From NCBI GenBank assembly GCA_003021175.1, contig PXQV01000001.1:125869-189868 (forward strand): DNA of 64,000 nt, written 5' to 3'. The position numbers and the translations under genes were made by a program. Shown here piece after piece: positions 16,747 through 25,663 of this stretch (its first letter is position 1; each line of letters starts with the position of its first letter). Below the pieces are notes generated by a model. It saw only the letters and a program-made list of their open reading frames with translations, was not told the origin of the DNA and did not search any database. The stretch is from Halobacteriales archaeon QH_7_66_36. Lineage in GTDB: Archaea > Halobacteriota > Halobacteria > Halobacteriales > Haloarculaceae.

Positions 16747-18192
16747 ATGAGTCACGACTGCGGGTTCCTCCGGGACGTGCTCTCGGACGACCAAGTCGCC
16801 TTCACGGACGCCACGCGAGAGGCCCACGCGGACGACTGGGGGACGGAAGCGACCGAGAAGGCCGAGACGCCCGACGCCGTGGTCTTTCCCGAGACGACCG
16901 GCGATGTCGCGGCCGTCCTCGCGGTCGCCGACGAGCGGGGCGTGCCCGTGACGCCGTACGCGGCCGGCACGTCGATGGAAGGAAATCCGGTGCCCGCGTT
17001 CGGCGGTATCAGCCTCGATCTGACCCGGATGAACGGGGTACTCGACGTTCGCCCCGACGACTTCCAGATCGACGTGCAGCCGGGCGCGCTCGGCTCCGCC
17101 GTCGACGAGGCCGTCGCCGACCACGGGCTGTTCTTCCCGCCGCTTCCCTCCTCCGGCGACATCTCCACTATCGGCGGAATGATCGCCAACGACGCGTCAG
17201 GGATGCAGACTGTCAAGTACGGCGAGGTGGCCGACTGGGTGCTCAAACTCGAAGCCGTCACCGCCTCCGGCGAGGTGTTCACGGCCGGGTCGAAGGCGAA
17301 GAAGACGAGCGCCGGCTACAACTTGGCGGACCTGCTCGTCGGGAGCGAGGGGACGCTCGCCGTCGTCACCCGGGCTACCCTCGAACTCGCGGGACGCCCC
17401 GACCAGATACGCGGCGGCCGCGCCGTCTTCCCGTCGCTGGGCGACGCCGCCGACGCCGTCGCCGACGCCGTTCGCTCCGGTGTAGACGTAGCGAAGATCG
17501 AACTGTTGGACGAGACGGCCGGCGCGATGGCGAACGACTACTTCGGGCTCGACCTGCCTAACTCGGCGATGATCTTCGTCGAGTTCCACGCCGACCACAA
17601 CGTCGACGACGAGATAGCCTTCTGTCGGAGCATCTTCGAGGCACACGACGCGCTCTCCTTCGAGATCGCCGGCGAGGACGAGATGGACGAGCTGTGGGAA
17701 GCCCGCGAGGAGTTGGCCTTTGCCCTCGGCTCGTACGACCCCGACCTCGCGCCGCTTCACCCGGGCGACATCACGGTGCCCATCTCGAAGCTCACCGACA
17801 TCATCCGCTACGCGAAGGATCTCAGCGAGGAGTACGACCTGCTCGTTCCCTGTTTCGGACACGCGGGCGACGGCAACGTCCACTACACCGTGCTCGCCGA
17901 CGAGTCCGACGAGGCGATGGTCGAACGGGGCGAGGAGCTGTACGCGGCGGTCGTGGACCGCGCCATCGAACTCGGGGGGACCGCCACCGGCGAACACGGC
18001 GTCGGGATGGGGAAGCGCGACTCCCTCGAACGCGAACACGGCGCGGTCGGCGTCGAACTGATGCGCCGCGTGAAGGGCGCGCTCGACCCGAACGACACGC
18101 TCAATCCCGGGAAGATATTCCCCGAGACGAGCGAGCCGGAGGGGCGCGTCCTGCTCGACGGCGTAGCGTCGCCGCCGGGGACGGACGACTGA
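16747..18192 (+). CDS. FAD-linked oxidase, D-lactate/glycolate dehydrogenase type
   Basis: Flavoprotein dehydrogenase of 481 residues that oxidises a 2-hydroxyacid (D-lactate or glycolate) and passes electrons to quinone or another carrier. The N-terminal PCMH-type FAD domain has TPYAAGTSMEGNPVP, SGDISTIGGMIANDASGMQTVKYG and GSEGTLAVVTRATLEL. The C-terminal cap has the HAGDGNVHYTVL metal/substrate motif and the EHGVGMGKRD end signature. No iron-sulfur domain is fused, so it resembles DLD/GlcD rather than the GlpC fusions. ATG 16747 follows a TATA-like TAGCTTTAAC at about 25 bp. It is followed by a T6 run at 18215-18220. Confidence 0.92.
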   Translation: MSHDCGFLRDVLSDDQVAFTDATREAHADDWGTEATEKAETPDAVVFPETTGDVAAVLAVADERGVPVTPYAAGTSMEGNPVPAFGGISLDLTRMNGVLDVRPDDFQIDVQPGALGSAVDEAVADHGLFFPPLPSSGDISTIGGMIANDASGMQTVKYGEVADWVLKLEAVTASGEVFTAGSKAKKTSAGYNLADLLVGSEGTLAVVTRATLELAGRPDQIRGGRAVFPSLGDAADAVADAVRSGVDVAKIELLDETAGAMANDYFGLDLPNSAMIFVEFHADHNVDDEIAFCRSIFEAHDALSFEIAGEDEMDELWEAREELAFALGSYDPDLAPLHPGDITVPISKLTDIIRYAKDLSEEYDLLVPCFGHAGDGNVHYTVLADESDEAMVERGEELYAAVVDRAIELGGTATGEHGVGMGKRDSLEREHGAVGVELMRRVKGALDPNDTLNPGKIFPETSEPEGRVLLDGVASPPGTDD

Positions 18193-18214
18193 GCGGCCGG
18201 GCGGCGAGCGGCGG

Positions 18215-18220
18215 TTTTTT
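18215..18220 (+). promoter_or_regulatory. T6 tract between oxidase and aldolase genes
   Basis: TTTTTT lies 22 bp after the oxidase stop and about 27 bp before the aldolase ATG. It may end the upstream transcript, act as the TATA-like box of a leaderless aldolase mRNA, or both. The sequence does not separate these uses. Confidence 0.4.
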
Positions 18221-18245
18221 CGGCCCCGAGCGTCGGGGTGTGGAC

Positions 18246-19004
18246 ATGTTCAGCGACCACCTCGGCTCCGAGCCGCTCGTCGGCACGTGGGTGTCGCTCG
18301 CCGACCCCGCAGTCGCCGAGATGACCGCCCCGGGCTTCGATTTTGTCATGCTCGACACCGAACACGCGCCCAACAGCGACGCCACCATAGCGGAGGGCGT
18401 GCGCGCCGTCGAGGCCGCAGACGGCGACGCCGTCCCGCTGGCGCGCCCGCTCGACAACGACCGCGGCAAGATCAAACGTCTGCTAGATCTGGGCGTCGGC
18501 GGCGTGATGGTGCCGCTCGTCGAGACGACCGCAGAGGCGGAGGCGGCGGTCGCGGCCGCCAAGTATCCACTCGACGGTGAGCGCGGCGTCGCGGCGACTC
18601 GCGCGTCCGGCTACGGGCGCTCGCTCGACGAGTACGTCGCCCGCGCGAACGACGATACGGTCGTCATCGTCCAGATCGAAACCGAGCGCGCGTCGGAGAA
18701 CGTCGGAGCCATCGCCGCGGTCGACGGCGTCGACGCGCTGTTCGTCGGCCCGGCGGACCTGTCGGCCAACCTCGGCGTCTTCGGCGAGTTCGAGAGCGAC
18801 CGCTTCCGGACGGCGGTCGAGACGGTGCTGGCGGCCGGTAACGACGCCGGTATCCCGGTCGGCACGCTCGCGACGAGTCACGAGGGGATCGACCGGTACA
18901 CCGACTGGGGCTTCGAGTATATCATCGCGGGGACAGACGCGGGCCACCTCCAGCGCGGGGCCAAGCGGATGCGTGAGGCGGCCCGCGAGGGACTTCAGCG
19001 GTAG
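18246..19004 (+). CDS. HpcH/HpaI-family aldolase
   Basis: Class II, metal-dependent pyruvate aldolase of 252 residues. It has VGTWVSLADPAVAEM at the N-terminus, DFVMLDTEHAPNS (the general-base region, His at EH), VPLVETTAEAEAAV with the metal-binding Glu, and FVGPADLSANLG with the metal-binding Asp. Members cleave 4-hydroxy-2-oxoacids to pyruvate plus an aldehyde; the aldehyde here is unknown (2-keto-3-deoxy sugar acids and 4-hydroxy-2-oxoheptanedioate are typical). It lies 53 bp after the 2-hydroxyacid oxidase, fitting two-carbon or lactaldehyde-type metabolism. The 3' end overlaps the convergent sulfatase by 10 bp. Confidence 0.9.
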   Translation: MFSDHLGSEPLVGTWVSLADPAVAEMTAPGFDFVMLDTEHAPNSDATIAEGVRAVEAADGDAVPLARPLDNDRGKIKRLLDLGVGGVMVPLVETTAEAEAAVAAAKYPLDGERGVAATRASGYGRSLDEYVARANDDTVVIVQIETERASENVGAIAAVDGVDALFVGPADLSANLGVFGEFESDRFRTAVETVLAAGNDAGIPVGTLATSHEGIDRYTDWGFEYIIAGTDAGHLQRGAKRMREAAREGLQR

Positions 19005-20362
19005 CCGAGCGTCTCCAGCCGGTCGGCGACCTCGTCGGGGAGTTCCTCGGTCTCGGCGTCGGATACGATTCGGTTGAGATGCGCCTCGGCCGCCTCGCGG
19101 AGCCGGTCGACCTCCGGCTCCTCGCTCGCTGTCGGCCACAGGTCCGTTTGCTCGCCGGGGTCGGCCCGGCGGTCGTACAGTTCGTGGCTCCCGTCGCTCG
19201 TGTTCCGGATGTACGTCCAGCGCCCGGAGCGGGCGGCGACGAGCAGGTCGCCGTCGTCTAACGTCCGCGGAATGGGCTGTTCGGTGACGCTGTCGCCCCG
19301 GAGCGCGACCGAGACCACCGGATCGGCGGGCGGCGTCTCGCCGTCGACGATAGTCGGGAGACTGCTCCGGCCGTCGAAGTCGGCATCGACGCCGAGCGCG
19401 TCTGTCACGGTCGCGGGCACCGTGTTGAGACCGACGGGCGTCGCCACGTCTCTCGCGTCGGCGTCCGGATGATCGACCACGAGCGGCACGCGGACCAGTT
19501 CGTCGTACACCTTCGGGTAGTGGGCGAGGTGGCCGTGTTCGGCGAACTCCTCGCCGTGGTCGCCCGCGACGACGACCATCGTCTCGTCGCGCAGTCCCGC
19601 CGCGTCGAGCGTGTCGAGCAGCCGGCTGAGCGTGTCGTCAACCTGCAGGGCGGCGGCGTCGTACAGCGCGCGAAGTCGGTCGAGGGTCGGTCCCGACACC
19701 TCGCGGCCGAGGCCCGTCCGGATGTGCGCCCGGAGCATCCCGACCGAGCCGACGGAGCCGTCCGTCACCTCGCGGAGATACCGCGGTGCGGGCACGTACG
19801 GCGTGTGCGTGTCCATCAGGTGAACCCACATGAAGAAGCGTTCGTCGACGGATTCGAGGAAGTCGGTCGCGCGCTCCTCGACGGCGAGCAGCTTCGACGT
19901 GTCGACGGCGTGGCGGTTCTCGTTCCCGGCGAGCCAGTCCTGCGCGCGCCGGAGCGGCCAGCCGGCGAACTGGAGCCAGCCGTGCGCGGTCGGGTGAGCG
20001 TCGAGCCACCCTGTCCCGTCGGTGAATGCCTCGAACCGGTCGAAGCCGCGGTCGTACCCCCAGTGTGGGGTGAGGAAGCCGTTGGCGGCGTTGAAGCCGG
20101 CGGTTTCGACGCCGGCGTCCGACAGTGTCTCCGCGAGCGTCGGGCGCTCCGAGGGGCCGAGCGAGCCGTCGGTCGTGAACACCGGGTCCGCGCCGAGCAG
20201 CGACGGGAACGAAAACGGCGTCCAGTTGCCGGTGGCGAAGGCGTGTTCGAACTGGCTCCCGCGGTCTCCCATCGACTGGAGTGTTGGCATCGTCGCCGTC
20301 GCGTCCGCCCGCAACGAGTCCACCGTCACGACTACCACCCCCCTGAGTTCGTCGGTCGTCAC
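18995..20362 (-). CDS. Sulfatase/alkaline-phosphatase superfamily protein
   Basis: A 455-residue metallohydrolase of the sulfatase fold. The GTG at 20362 starts MTTDELRGVVVVTVDSLRAD with the first metal-binding Asp at 15. The second metal site is VVAGDHGEEFAEHGHL. The position usually occupied by the formylglycine Cys/Ser in CxPxR instead reads NWTPFSFPSLL, so a classical sulfatase mechanism is doubtful. Phosphoryl- or sulfo-transfer with Thr/Ser, as in haloarchaeal surface-glycan proteins, is possible. There is no signal peptide or membrane segment. Substrate unknown. A TATA-like AGTATTTAG about 25-35 bp upstream supports the GTG start. Confidence 0.85.
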   Translation of the reverse strand: MTTDELRGVVVVTVDSLRADATATMPTLQSMGDRGSQFEHAFATGNWTPFSFPSLLGADPVFTTDGSLGPSERPTLAETLSDAGVETAGFNAANGFLTPHWGYDRGFDRFEAFTDGTGWLDAHPTAHGWLQFAGWPLRRAQDWLAGNENRHAVDTSKLLAVEERATDFLESVDERFFMWVHLMDTHTPYVPAPRYLREVTDGSVGSVGMLRAHIRTGLGREVSGPTLDRLRALYDAAALQVDDTLSRLLDTLDAAGLRDETMVVVAGDHGEEFAEHGHLAHYPKVYDELVRVPLVVDHPDADARDVATPVGLNTVPATVTDALGVDADFDGRSSLPTIVDGETPPADPVVSVALRGDSVTEQPIPRTLDDGDLLVAARSGRWTYIRNTSDGSHELYDRRADPGEQTDLWPTASEEPEVDRLREAAEAHLNRIVSDAETEELPDEVADRLETLGYR

Positions 20363-20464
20363 TATCTCCCCCGTCCACAGCCCCGGAACTAAATACTATC
20401 TGCCGAGGACGAGGTACTGTCTAAACAAGAGTGACTCTAGAGAATAGTCAACCGACGAGGTGTA

Positions 20465-20684
20465 GAAAGCCCCCGGTCGGTCGACTCGCGCGCAGCGTGG
20501 CGGCTCCGCCGCTACGGGCCGTGCGAGCGGCCTCCAGCCGCGAGCAGACCTCGCTGCGGTCCTCGGCCGTTGGCCTGCGGTCCTTGCGTCGGCGGACGTC
20601 GTCGAGCGCGAGGCCGGCTCTGCCGGCCTCGAATGGTCGCGGCGGCGCAGCCGCCGCGCACTCGGCCCCTTTCCGTCCCACCCG
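20465..20684 (-). repeat. Hairpin-rich intergenic repeat element (copy A)
   Basis: The 376-bp gap between the sulfatase start and the ThDP-enzyme stop holds no convincing gene. On the minus strand the element opens with GTGGGACGGAAAGGGGCC and closes with GGGGGCTTTC, the end motifs also found at 41867-42138. Inside are strong stems: GCGGCGG/CCGCCGC, AGGCCGG/CCGGCCT and GGCGG/CCGCC. Reading frames through it are Arg- and Ala-rich and are side effects of base composition. Confidence 0.7.
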
Positions 20685-20738
20685 CCACGGTTTTACAGTC
20701 GAGCGACGATCCGTGTATCCGAACACTACTGAAGACGG

Positions 20739-22427
20739 TCAGTCGTGGACGAGCGCGTCGACCACATCGACGCCGGAGCGCGCGAGCGCCGCCTCGACCG
20801 TCGAATCGATTTCGTCGGGTGACTCGACGAGGTGGCCGCGCGCGCCGTGGCTCTCCGCGTTCAGCGGAACGTCGACGTGCGGATCGAAGTCCATGCCGAC
20901 GTACTCGTGGTCATCGTCGTCACCGCCGAACATCCGGTTCGTGTTGTCCTTCAGGATGCGGTAGTTGCGGTTGTCGGCGACGACGACCGTCAGGTCCAGC
21001 CCGTGTCGCACTGCGGTGTAGGTGCTCTGTGGGTAGTAGAGGTAGGAGCCGTCACCGACGTAGCCGAGCACGTCGCGCGGGTCGTCGCGCAGCGACTCGG
21101 CGAAGGCCGCGCCGACCGCGGCCGGGAGTCCGTAGCCGAGACCGCCGCCCTTGTTCGAGACGTACCCCTGCGGTTCGAGCGGATACCGCCTCAGCATGGC
21201 GTACTTCGCCGTGACGCCCTCGTCGACGATGAACGGGTCGGCGTCCATCTCGATGAGCGCGTCGACGAGTTCGGCCTTCGAGGCGCGAGGGTCGTCGGCG
21301 TCGCCTTCGCCCATCGCTGCGAGCGAGTCGGCCATCGACGCCTTCACCTCGGTCACGTGGTCGATCCGCTCCTGTCTGGTCGCGTCGTCGAGACGCTCAC
21401 CGACGCGCCCGGCGACCGACTGCATGATCCGACCGGGGTCACCGACGATAGCCACGTCGGCTGGCTCGTTTTTTCCTACCTGCCACGCGTCGCTGGAGAG
21501 GTGAATTGTCGTCGCGCGCTCGGGAACCAGCGGCTCCTCGTGGCGCAACAGCGTCGTGTTCGTCGAACAGCCGGCGAAGACGATGGTGTCCGTGTTCTGT
21601 AGCTGGACGGCCAGCGACTCGCGGGGCGGGAGATACGATATCCACTGGTCGTGGCTGGTAGGGAAGTTCACCTCACAGCCGAGCATCTCGCCGTGGACCC
21701 GCGCGCCGGACGCCTCAGCCAACTCGACGGCAGCGCCGACGGCGTCACGACCGGCACGAGCGATGTGGTCGCCGACGACGAGCAGGGGGCGTTCGGCCGC
21801 CACGAGCGCGTCGGCCGCGGCTTCGATCTGTCGCGGGTCGCCGCCGCCCGCGTCCGGAATCGGTCCGAGCGGCTCCGGCCGGTTGTCGGTTTCGCTCAGC
21901 ATCACGTCGACCGGGAGCCCGAGAAACACCGGGCCGGTCGGCGGCGTGAGCGCGGTGCGGAACGCGCGCCGCACCTGCATCGCGAGCGAGTCGACGGCGG
22001 TCACCTCGGCCGCGTACTTGCAGAACTGGTCGGTGAGCCGTTTGAGGTCACCGGACAGGATCGGCTCTTCGTGGCGGAAGTCGAGCTCGTGGTTGCCGGC
22101 GGTGAGCACGAGCGGCGCGCCGGTCATCGACGCGCCGTAGAGATTGCCCAGTCCGTGTGCGAGCCCCGGCGTGACGTGAAGATTGGCGACCCCGACGGGA
22201 CGGATATCGGTGTCGCCGTCAGCGTGGTAGCGTCGCGTCTGCGCGAAGCCCGCGGCCGCGCCGACAGCCACGTCCTCGTGGAGGCCGAGCGCGTACTCCA
22301 CGTCGGCGTCCGGCAGCGCCTGCATCAGCGGTAGCTCCGTCGTCCCGGGATTGCCGAACAGATACGGCACGCCGTACTCGTCGAGCGCGTCGACGAACAG
22401 GTCCGCACCGGTGTACGATTCTGGCAT
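20739..22427 (-). CDS. Thiamine-diphosphate enzyme, acetolactate synthase/benzoylformate decarboxylase-like
   Basis: A 562-residue ThDP-dependent enzyme of the POX/AHAS family that would decarboxylate or condense a 2-oxoacid. The three domains are in order: Pyr (FGNPGTTELPLMQAL and catalytic Glu51 in LGLHEDVAVGAAAGFA), central (about 195-330), and PP with the ThDP motif GDGSYLYYPQ followed about 25 residues later by ADNRNY. It is not clearly ilvB: no small subunit is adjacent, and it resembles the benzoylformate decarboxylase/MdlC branch. The neighbouring hypothetical gene is co-directional 54 bp upstream. Substrate uncertain. Confidence 0.85.
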   Translation of the reverse strand: MPESYTGADLFVDALDEYGVPYLFGNPGTTELPLMQALPDADVEYALGLHEDVAVGAAAGFAQTRRYHADGDTDIRPVGVANLHVTPGLAHGLGNLYGASMTGAPLVLTAGNHELDFRHEEPILSGDLKRLTDQFCKYAAEVTAVDSLAMQVRRAFRTALTPPTGPVFLGLPVDVMLSETDNRPEPLGPIPDAGGGDPRQIEAAADALVAAERPLLVVGDHIARAGRDAVGAAVELAEASGARVHGEMLGCEVNFPTSHDQWISYLPPRESLAVQLQNTDTIVFAGCSTNTTLLRHEEPLVPERATTIHLSSDAWQVGKNEPADVAIVGDPGRIMQSVAGRVGERLDDATRQERIDHVTEVKASMADSLAAMGEGDADDPRASKAELVDALIEMDADPFIVDEGVTAKYAMLRRYPLEPQGYVSNKGGGLGYGLPAAVGAAFAESLRDDPRDVLGYVGDGSYLYYPQSTYTAVRHGLDLTVVVADNRNYRILKDNTNRMFGGDDDDHEYVGMDFDPHVDVPLNAESHGARGHLVESPDEIDSTVEAALARSGVDVVDALVHD

Positions 22428-22481
22428 GAGGCGACGTGTCGTTGCCGCTCGGATATAGTTGACGCCGCGCGGTCACTCGCT

Positions 22482-23447
22482 TCACTCGTGGAATCCGTGG
22501 ATCATCCCCACGTCCAGCGCGGCCTCGCCGACGGTGCCCTCGCGGTCGGTCGCGTCGTCGACCGCCTCCCGAACTGTGGGGGCCTCACAGAGCGGATGTT
22601 CGCCGGCGGAGTAGCGGTGTTCGAGCCGGTACAACGCGTTGAGCGCAGTCTCGGCGGTGTCGGCCTCGCCCTCGATAGCACGGGTCAGCGCGGCCGCGAC
22701 CTCGTCCGTCTCTGCGCGGCCGATAGCGTCCAGCGCGTCCGTCAGGTGACGCGGCGTCGGCTGGTCGACGGCGGTCCGCTCGTGGCCGAGCATCTCGACG
22801 AGTCCGTCGAGGTGGACGGCGACCGCGGCCGGATCCTCGCGCGCTGCCCGCGAGACGGCGTACGCCAGATCCACCGCGGCGGCGGCCCGGTCCCACGCCT
22901 CCGCGCTGTCGCCCGAGGTTTCGCCGTCACCGAGGTGGGCAGTGAGTAAGTCGACCAGCGTTCCGAGGCTGTCGACGACCTGTTCGGGGTGGTCCATCGC
23001 GACCCGGCGGACCGTGCCGCTGTGCTCGCCAACGTCGTCGTCGGCCGTCGCGCCGTCGAGCGCCACGAGCAGCGAATCGGGGTCGGCGTCGACCGGGCCG
23101 TCGGTGAGTACGACCCCCGTGTCGTGGCTCGTCTCCTCGACGAGACGCTGCCCGTATTCGGAGAGTGCACGCCACGGCTGGGCCTCGTCGGCGATGTAGA
23201 GGATGTACTCGCCGGGGGTGAGTTCTACCTCGTCGAGCGGGAAATCCGACGGGAGGCCGCGTTCGGGCGGCGGCACGCGAAGCGAGCCGTCGATACCGAG
23301 GACCGCCAGCGTCACCGTGTCGTCCGTCGCGTAGGCGGCGTTGCCCGAGACGTTGATGCCGACGAGTCGGCCGTGGTCGGTCTCGCTTGGATAAGAATCG
23401 ACGCCGTTGCCGAACTTGTCGCAGCGAAACGCCGGTGTGTCGGGCAT
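22482..23447 (-). CDS. Haloarchaeal protein of unknown function, helical C-terminal part
   Basis: Not recognised. The 321-residue soluble acidic protein starts at ATG 23447 (MPDTPAFRCDKFGNG). Residues about 25-150 look like a beta domain (TLAVLGIDGSLRVPPPE, VELTPGEYILYIADE). Residues about 170-321 are a run of Ala-rich amphipathic helices with repeating EAW/AVDLAYAVSRA and LDAIGRAETDEVAAALT units, suggestive of a HEAT-like or four-helix scaffold. A longer in-frame reading to 24005 passes antisense through the peroxiredoxin and was discarded. It starts 78 bp from the divergent peroxiredoxin. Confidence 0.7.
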   Translation of the reverse strand: MPDTPAFRCDKFGNGVDSYPSETDHGRLVGINVSGNAAYATDDTVTLAVLGIDGSLRVPPPERGLPSDFPLDEVELTPGEYILYIADEAQPWRALSEYGQRLVEETSHDTGVVLTDGPVDADPDSLLVALDGATADDDVGEHSGTVRRVAMDHPEQVVDSLGTLVDLLTAHLGDGETSGDSAEAWDRAAAAVDLAYAVSRAAREDPAAVAVHLDGLVEMLGHERTAVDQPTPRHLTDALDAIGRAETDEVAAALTRAIEGEADTAETALNALYRLEHRYSAGEHPLCEAPTVREAVDDATDREGTVGEAALDVGMIHGFHE

Positions 23448-23525
23448 ACTTCTCGTACGTGAGACAGTGACAGAAAGGTTCCGACGTACCGGGGCTAATA
23501 AGTCATCCGAGCACGTTAATGTGTT

Positions 23526-24080
23526 ATGCCAGATGCACCGGGGCTGGCGGTCGGCGACACCGCCCCCGATTTCACGACCGATCTCGTCACCCCGGACGAG
23601 GAAGTTACGGAGAGGAGTCTCTCGGAACTCCTCGAAGACAGCCCGGTGTTGTTGACCTTCTACACGGTCGACTTCAGTCCGGACTGTATCGAAGAGTGGT
23701 GTTCGTTCCGCGACTTCGGCTGGTTCGCCGCCAGCGATCAGGTGCAGGTCGTCGGCATCAGCAAGTCGCGGAGCTATCTCCACAAGCGGTTCATCTCGTA
23801 TCTGGACCTGAACTTCCCGCTGTTCTCCGATCCGGACCTCGAGGTGGCCGAGAAGTTCGACGTGAAGTATCGTGCGCTCAATCTGTTCGCCCGCTCGCGG
23901 CGCTCCTGTTTCCTCGTCGACACCGACCGGACGGTGCGATACCGCTGGCTCGGCGAACACTGGCTCGACCCCACGCGAGATACGCCGCCGGTCGGCGACA
24001 TCCACGAGGCGCTACAGGGGATTCTCGGCACCGGCGGCCTCGACGAGGAGAGCGGGGAGCCGGACGACGCCTTCGCCTGA
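23526..24080 (+). CDS. Peroxiredoxin, PrxQ/Bcp type
   Basis: Thiol peroxidase of 184 residues that would reduce hydrogen and organic peroxides. Aligned by eye to Bcp, the active site TFYTVDFSPDCIEEWCSFRD puts the peroxidatic Cys at 54 and the PrxQ-type resolving Cys at 59. The usual Thr of the PxxxTxxC motif is Ser51, a substitution accepted in many family members. The thioredoxin fold is complete (PLFSDPDLEVAEKF, RRSCFLVDTDRTVRYRW). A methionine sulfoxide reductase follows 42 bp downstream, giving an oxidative-damage pair. Confidence 0.92.
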   Translation: MPDAPGLAVGDTAPDFTTDLVTPDEEVTERSLSELLEDSPVLLTFYTVDFSPDCIEEWCSFRDFGWFAASDQVQVVGISKSRSYLHKRFISYLDLNFPLFSDPDLEVAEKFDVKYRALNLFARSRRSCFLVDTDRTVRYRWLGEHWLDPTRDTPPVGDIHEALQGILGTGGLDEESGEPDDAFA

Positions 24081-24122
24081 CGCGAGCGTAGCGTTGATGA
24101 CTCGCAGGCGCGTACCGAGTGT

Positions 24123-24668
24123 ATGAGCGAAACGGCGACGTTCGGCGGCGGGTGCTTCTGGTGTATCGAGGCGGCGTTCAAACAACTCGACGGCGTCCAC
24201 GGCGTCACTTCCGGCTACGCCGGCGGCCACGCCACGGATCCGACGTACCGCGAGGTGTGCCGTGGCAACACCGGCCACGCAGAGGTCGTCCGCGTCGAGT
24301 ACGAGCCCGACGCAATCGGCTACGACGAACTGCTGCGCGTCTTCTTCACCGTCCACGACCCGACGACGCTGAACCGCGAGGGGCCGGACGTCGGGTCGCA
24401 GTACCGCTCCATCGTGCTGTACGAGTCGGAGACACAGCGGGACGCCGTCGAGTCGTTCATCGCGGGCTTGGAGAGCGAGGGCGTCTACGACGACATCGTC
24501 ACGGAAATCGAACCGCTGGAGACGTTCCACGTGGCAGAGGAGAAACACCAGGACTACTACGAGAAGAACCCCGGCGACGCCTACTGTCAGTTCAACGCCG
24601 ACCCGAAGATAGAGAAGGTCCGCGAGAAGTTCGCGGAGCACGCTGTCGACGCGCCGGCGGACGACTAA
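24123..24668 (+). CDS. msrA: Peptide-methionine (S)-S-oxide reductase
   Basis: Repairs S-methionine sulfoxide in proteins with thioredoxin as electron donor. The 181 residues are a complete single-domain MsrA. The catalytic signature GGGCFWCIEAAF places the nucleophilic Cys at 11 and a second Cys at 14; HDPTTLNREGPDVGSQYRS and EKHQDYYEKNP are further family marks. No MsrB domain is fused. It is co-directional with the peroxiredoxin and overlaps the convergent F420-type oxidoreductase by 4 bp at the 3' end. Confidence 0.97.
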   Translation: MSETATFGGGCFWCIEAAFKQLDGVHGVTSGYAGGHATDPTYREVCRGNTGHAEVVRVEYEPDAIGYDELLRVFFTVHDPTTLNREGPDVGSQYRSIVLYESETQRDAVESFIAGLESEGVYDDIVTEIEPLETFHVAEEKHQDYYEKNPGDAYCQFNADPKIEKVREKFAEHAVDAPADD

Positions 24669-25663
24669 GGCGACAGCGCGCGCGTCGTCTGCTCGATCTC
24701 TTCGAGCGTCGCTTCCCGCGGGAACGACACCGAGACGGCGTCGACCTCGTCCATCGCCTCCCACTCGGCGAGCGCGGCGCTGGCCTCGGCTGGCGTGCCG
24801 GCGACCGCGAACTCGTCGAGGATCTCGTCGGTGATCGCCTCAACCGCCGCCGCGTGGTCGCCGGACTGCCACGTGTCGTACACCTCGTGTGCGATCTCGT
24901 CGTACCCCTGTCGGGCGACGGAGTCGCGGTAGAAGGTGCCCATCGACCCGATGTAGAAACCGAGATGCTGGCGCGTGATCTCGCGGGCGCGCTCGCGGTC
25001 GGCGAGCGCCGCGCAGGTGAGCGACATCGTCGTGCGGCGACCCGCGGGGTCTGCGTCGCCCATCTCGGCACCGCGCACGAGGTCGGCGTGGCGCTCGCGG
25101 AGGCCGTCTCTGCTCAGCATGAGGCCGTGCCAGCCGTCGGCGAAGCGCCCGGAGAGTTCGACGGCCTTCGGGCCCATGCCGGCCGTGTCGACCGGCGGCG
25201 CGGGGTCGGGCGGGTCACAGCGCAGACGGAACCCCGAGAGGTCGAACTTGTCGCCGTCGTACTCGACCGGGTCGCCCGAGAGGACGCTCGTCACGATTTC
25301 GACCGTCTCGCGGGTGCGTTTCAGCGGATTACCGTAGTCGACGCCGTGCCAGTTCTCGACGACGATAGGTCCGGAGGGACCGAGGCCGAGTCGGAACCGG
25401 CCGTCCGAGACCTCTTGGAGCGTGGCGGCCGTCTGGCCGATGAGCGCGGGCGACCGCGAGTACACCGGCATGATCGAGGTGCCGATGCCGATCTCCTCGG
25501 TGGCGTTGGCGATGCTGGTCAGGACGGTGACGGCGTCGCGGCCCCACGTCTCCGGGAGCCACGCGCGGCCGTAGCCGAGTTCCTCCGCCGTCCGGGCCGT
25601 GTCGACGAGCGCGTCGATGCTCGGCTGGGCCGCGACGGGCAGGAACACCTCGCGGTCGGTCAT
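24665..25663 (-). CDS. LLM-class F420-dependent oxidoreductase
   Basis: Luciferase-like TIM-barrel protein of 332 residues. The N-terminus reads AEELGYGRAWLPETWGRDAVTVL, followed by GIGTSIMPVYSRSPALIGQTAATLQEVSDGRFRLGLG, the typical strand 3-4 region of F420-dependent glucose-6-phosphate dehydrogenase and methylene-H4MPT reductase relatives. Haloarchaea make coenzyme F420, so hydride transfer to or from F420 is likely; the substrate is unknown. The ATG overlaps the stop of the upstream SDR gene (ATGA), so the two dehydrogenases are translationally coupled and probably act in one pathway. Confidence 0.88.
   Translation of the reverse strand: MTDREVFLPVAAQPSIDALVDTARTAEELGYGRAWLPETWGRDAVTVLTSIANATEEIGIGTSIMPVYSRSPALIGQTAATLQEVSDGRFRLGLGPSGPIVVENWHGVDYGNPLKRTRETVEIVTSVLSGDPVEYDGDKFDLSGFRLRCDPPDPAPPVDTAGMGPKAVELSGRFADGWHGLMLSRDGLRERHADLVRGAEMGDADPAGRRTTMSLTCAALADRERAREITRQHLGFYIGSMGTFYRDSVARQGYDEIAHEVYDTWQSGDHAAAVEAITDEILDEFAVAGTPAEASAALAEWEAMDEVDAVSVSFPREATLEEIEQTTRALSP

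Noticed and set aside
18215-18220. Certain intrinsic terminator
   Set aside because: The T6 run also sits at the correct distance to serve as a promoter box for the next gene, so its role remains open.
22482-24005. Extension of the hypothetical protein upstream of 23447
   Set aside because: It would run antisense through the peroxiredoxin gene and has no conserved pattern.
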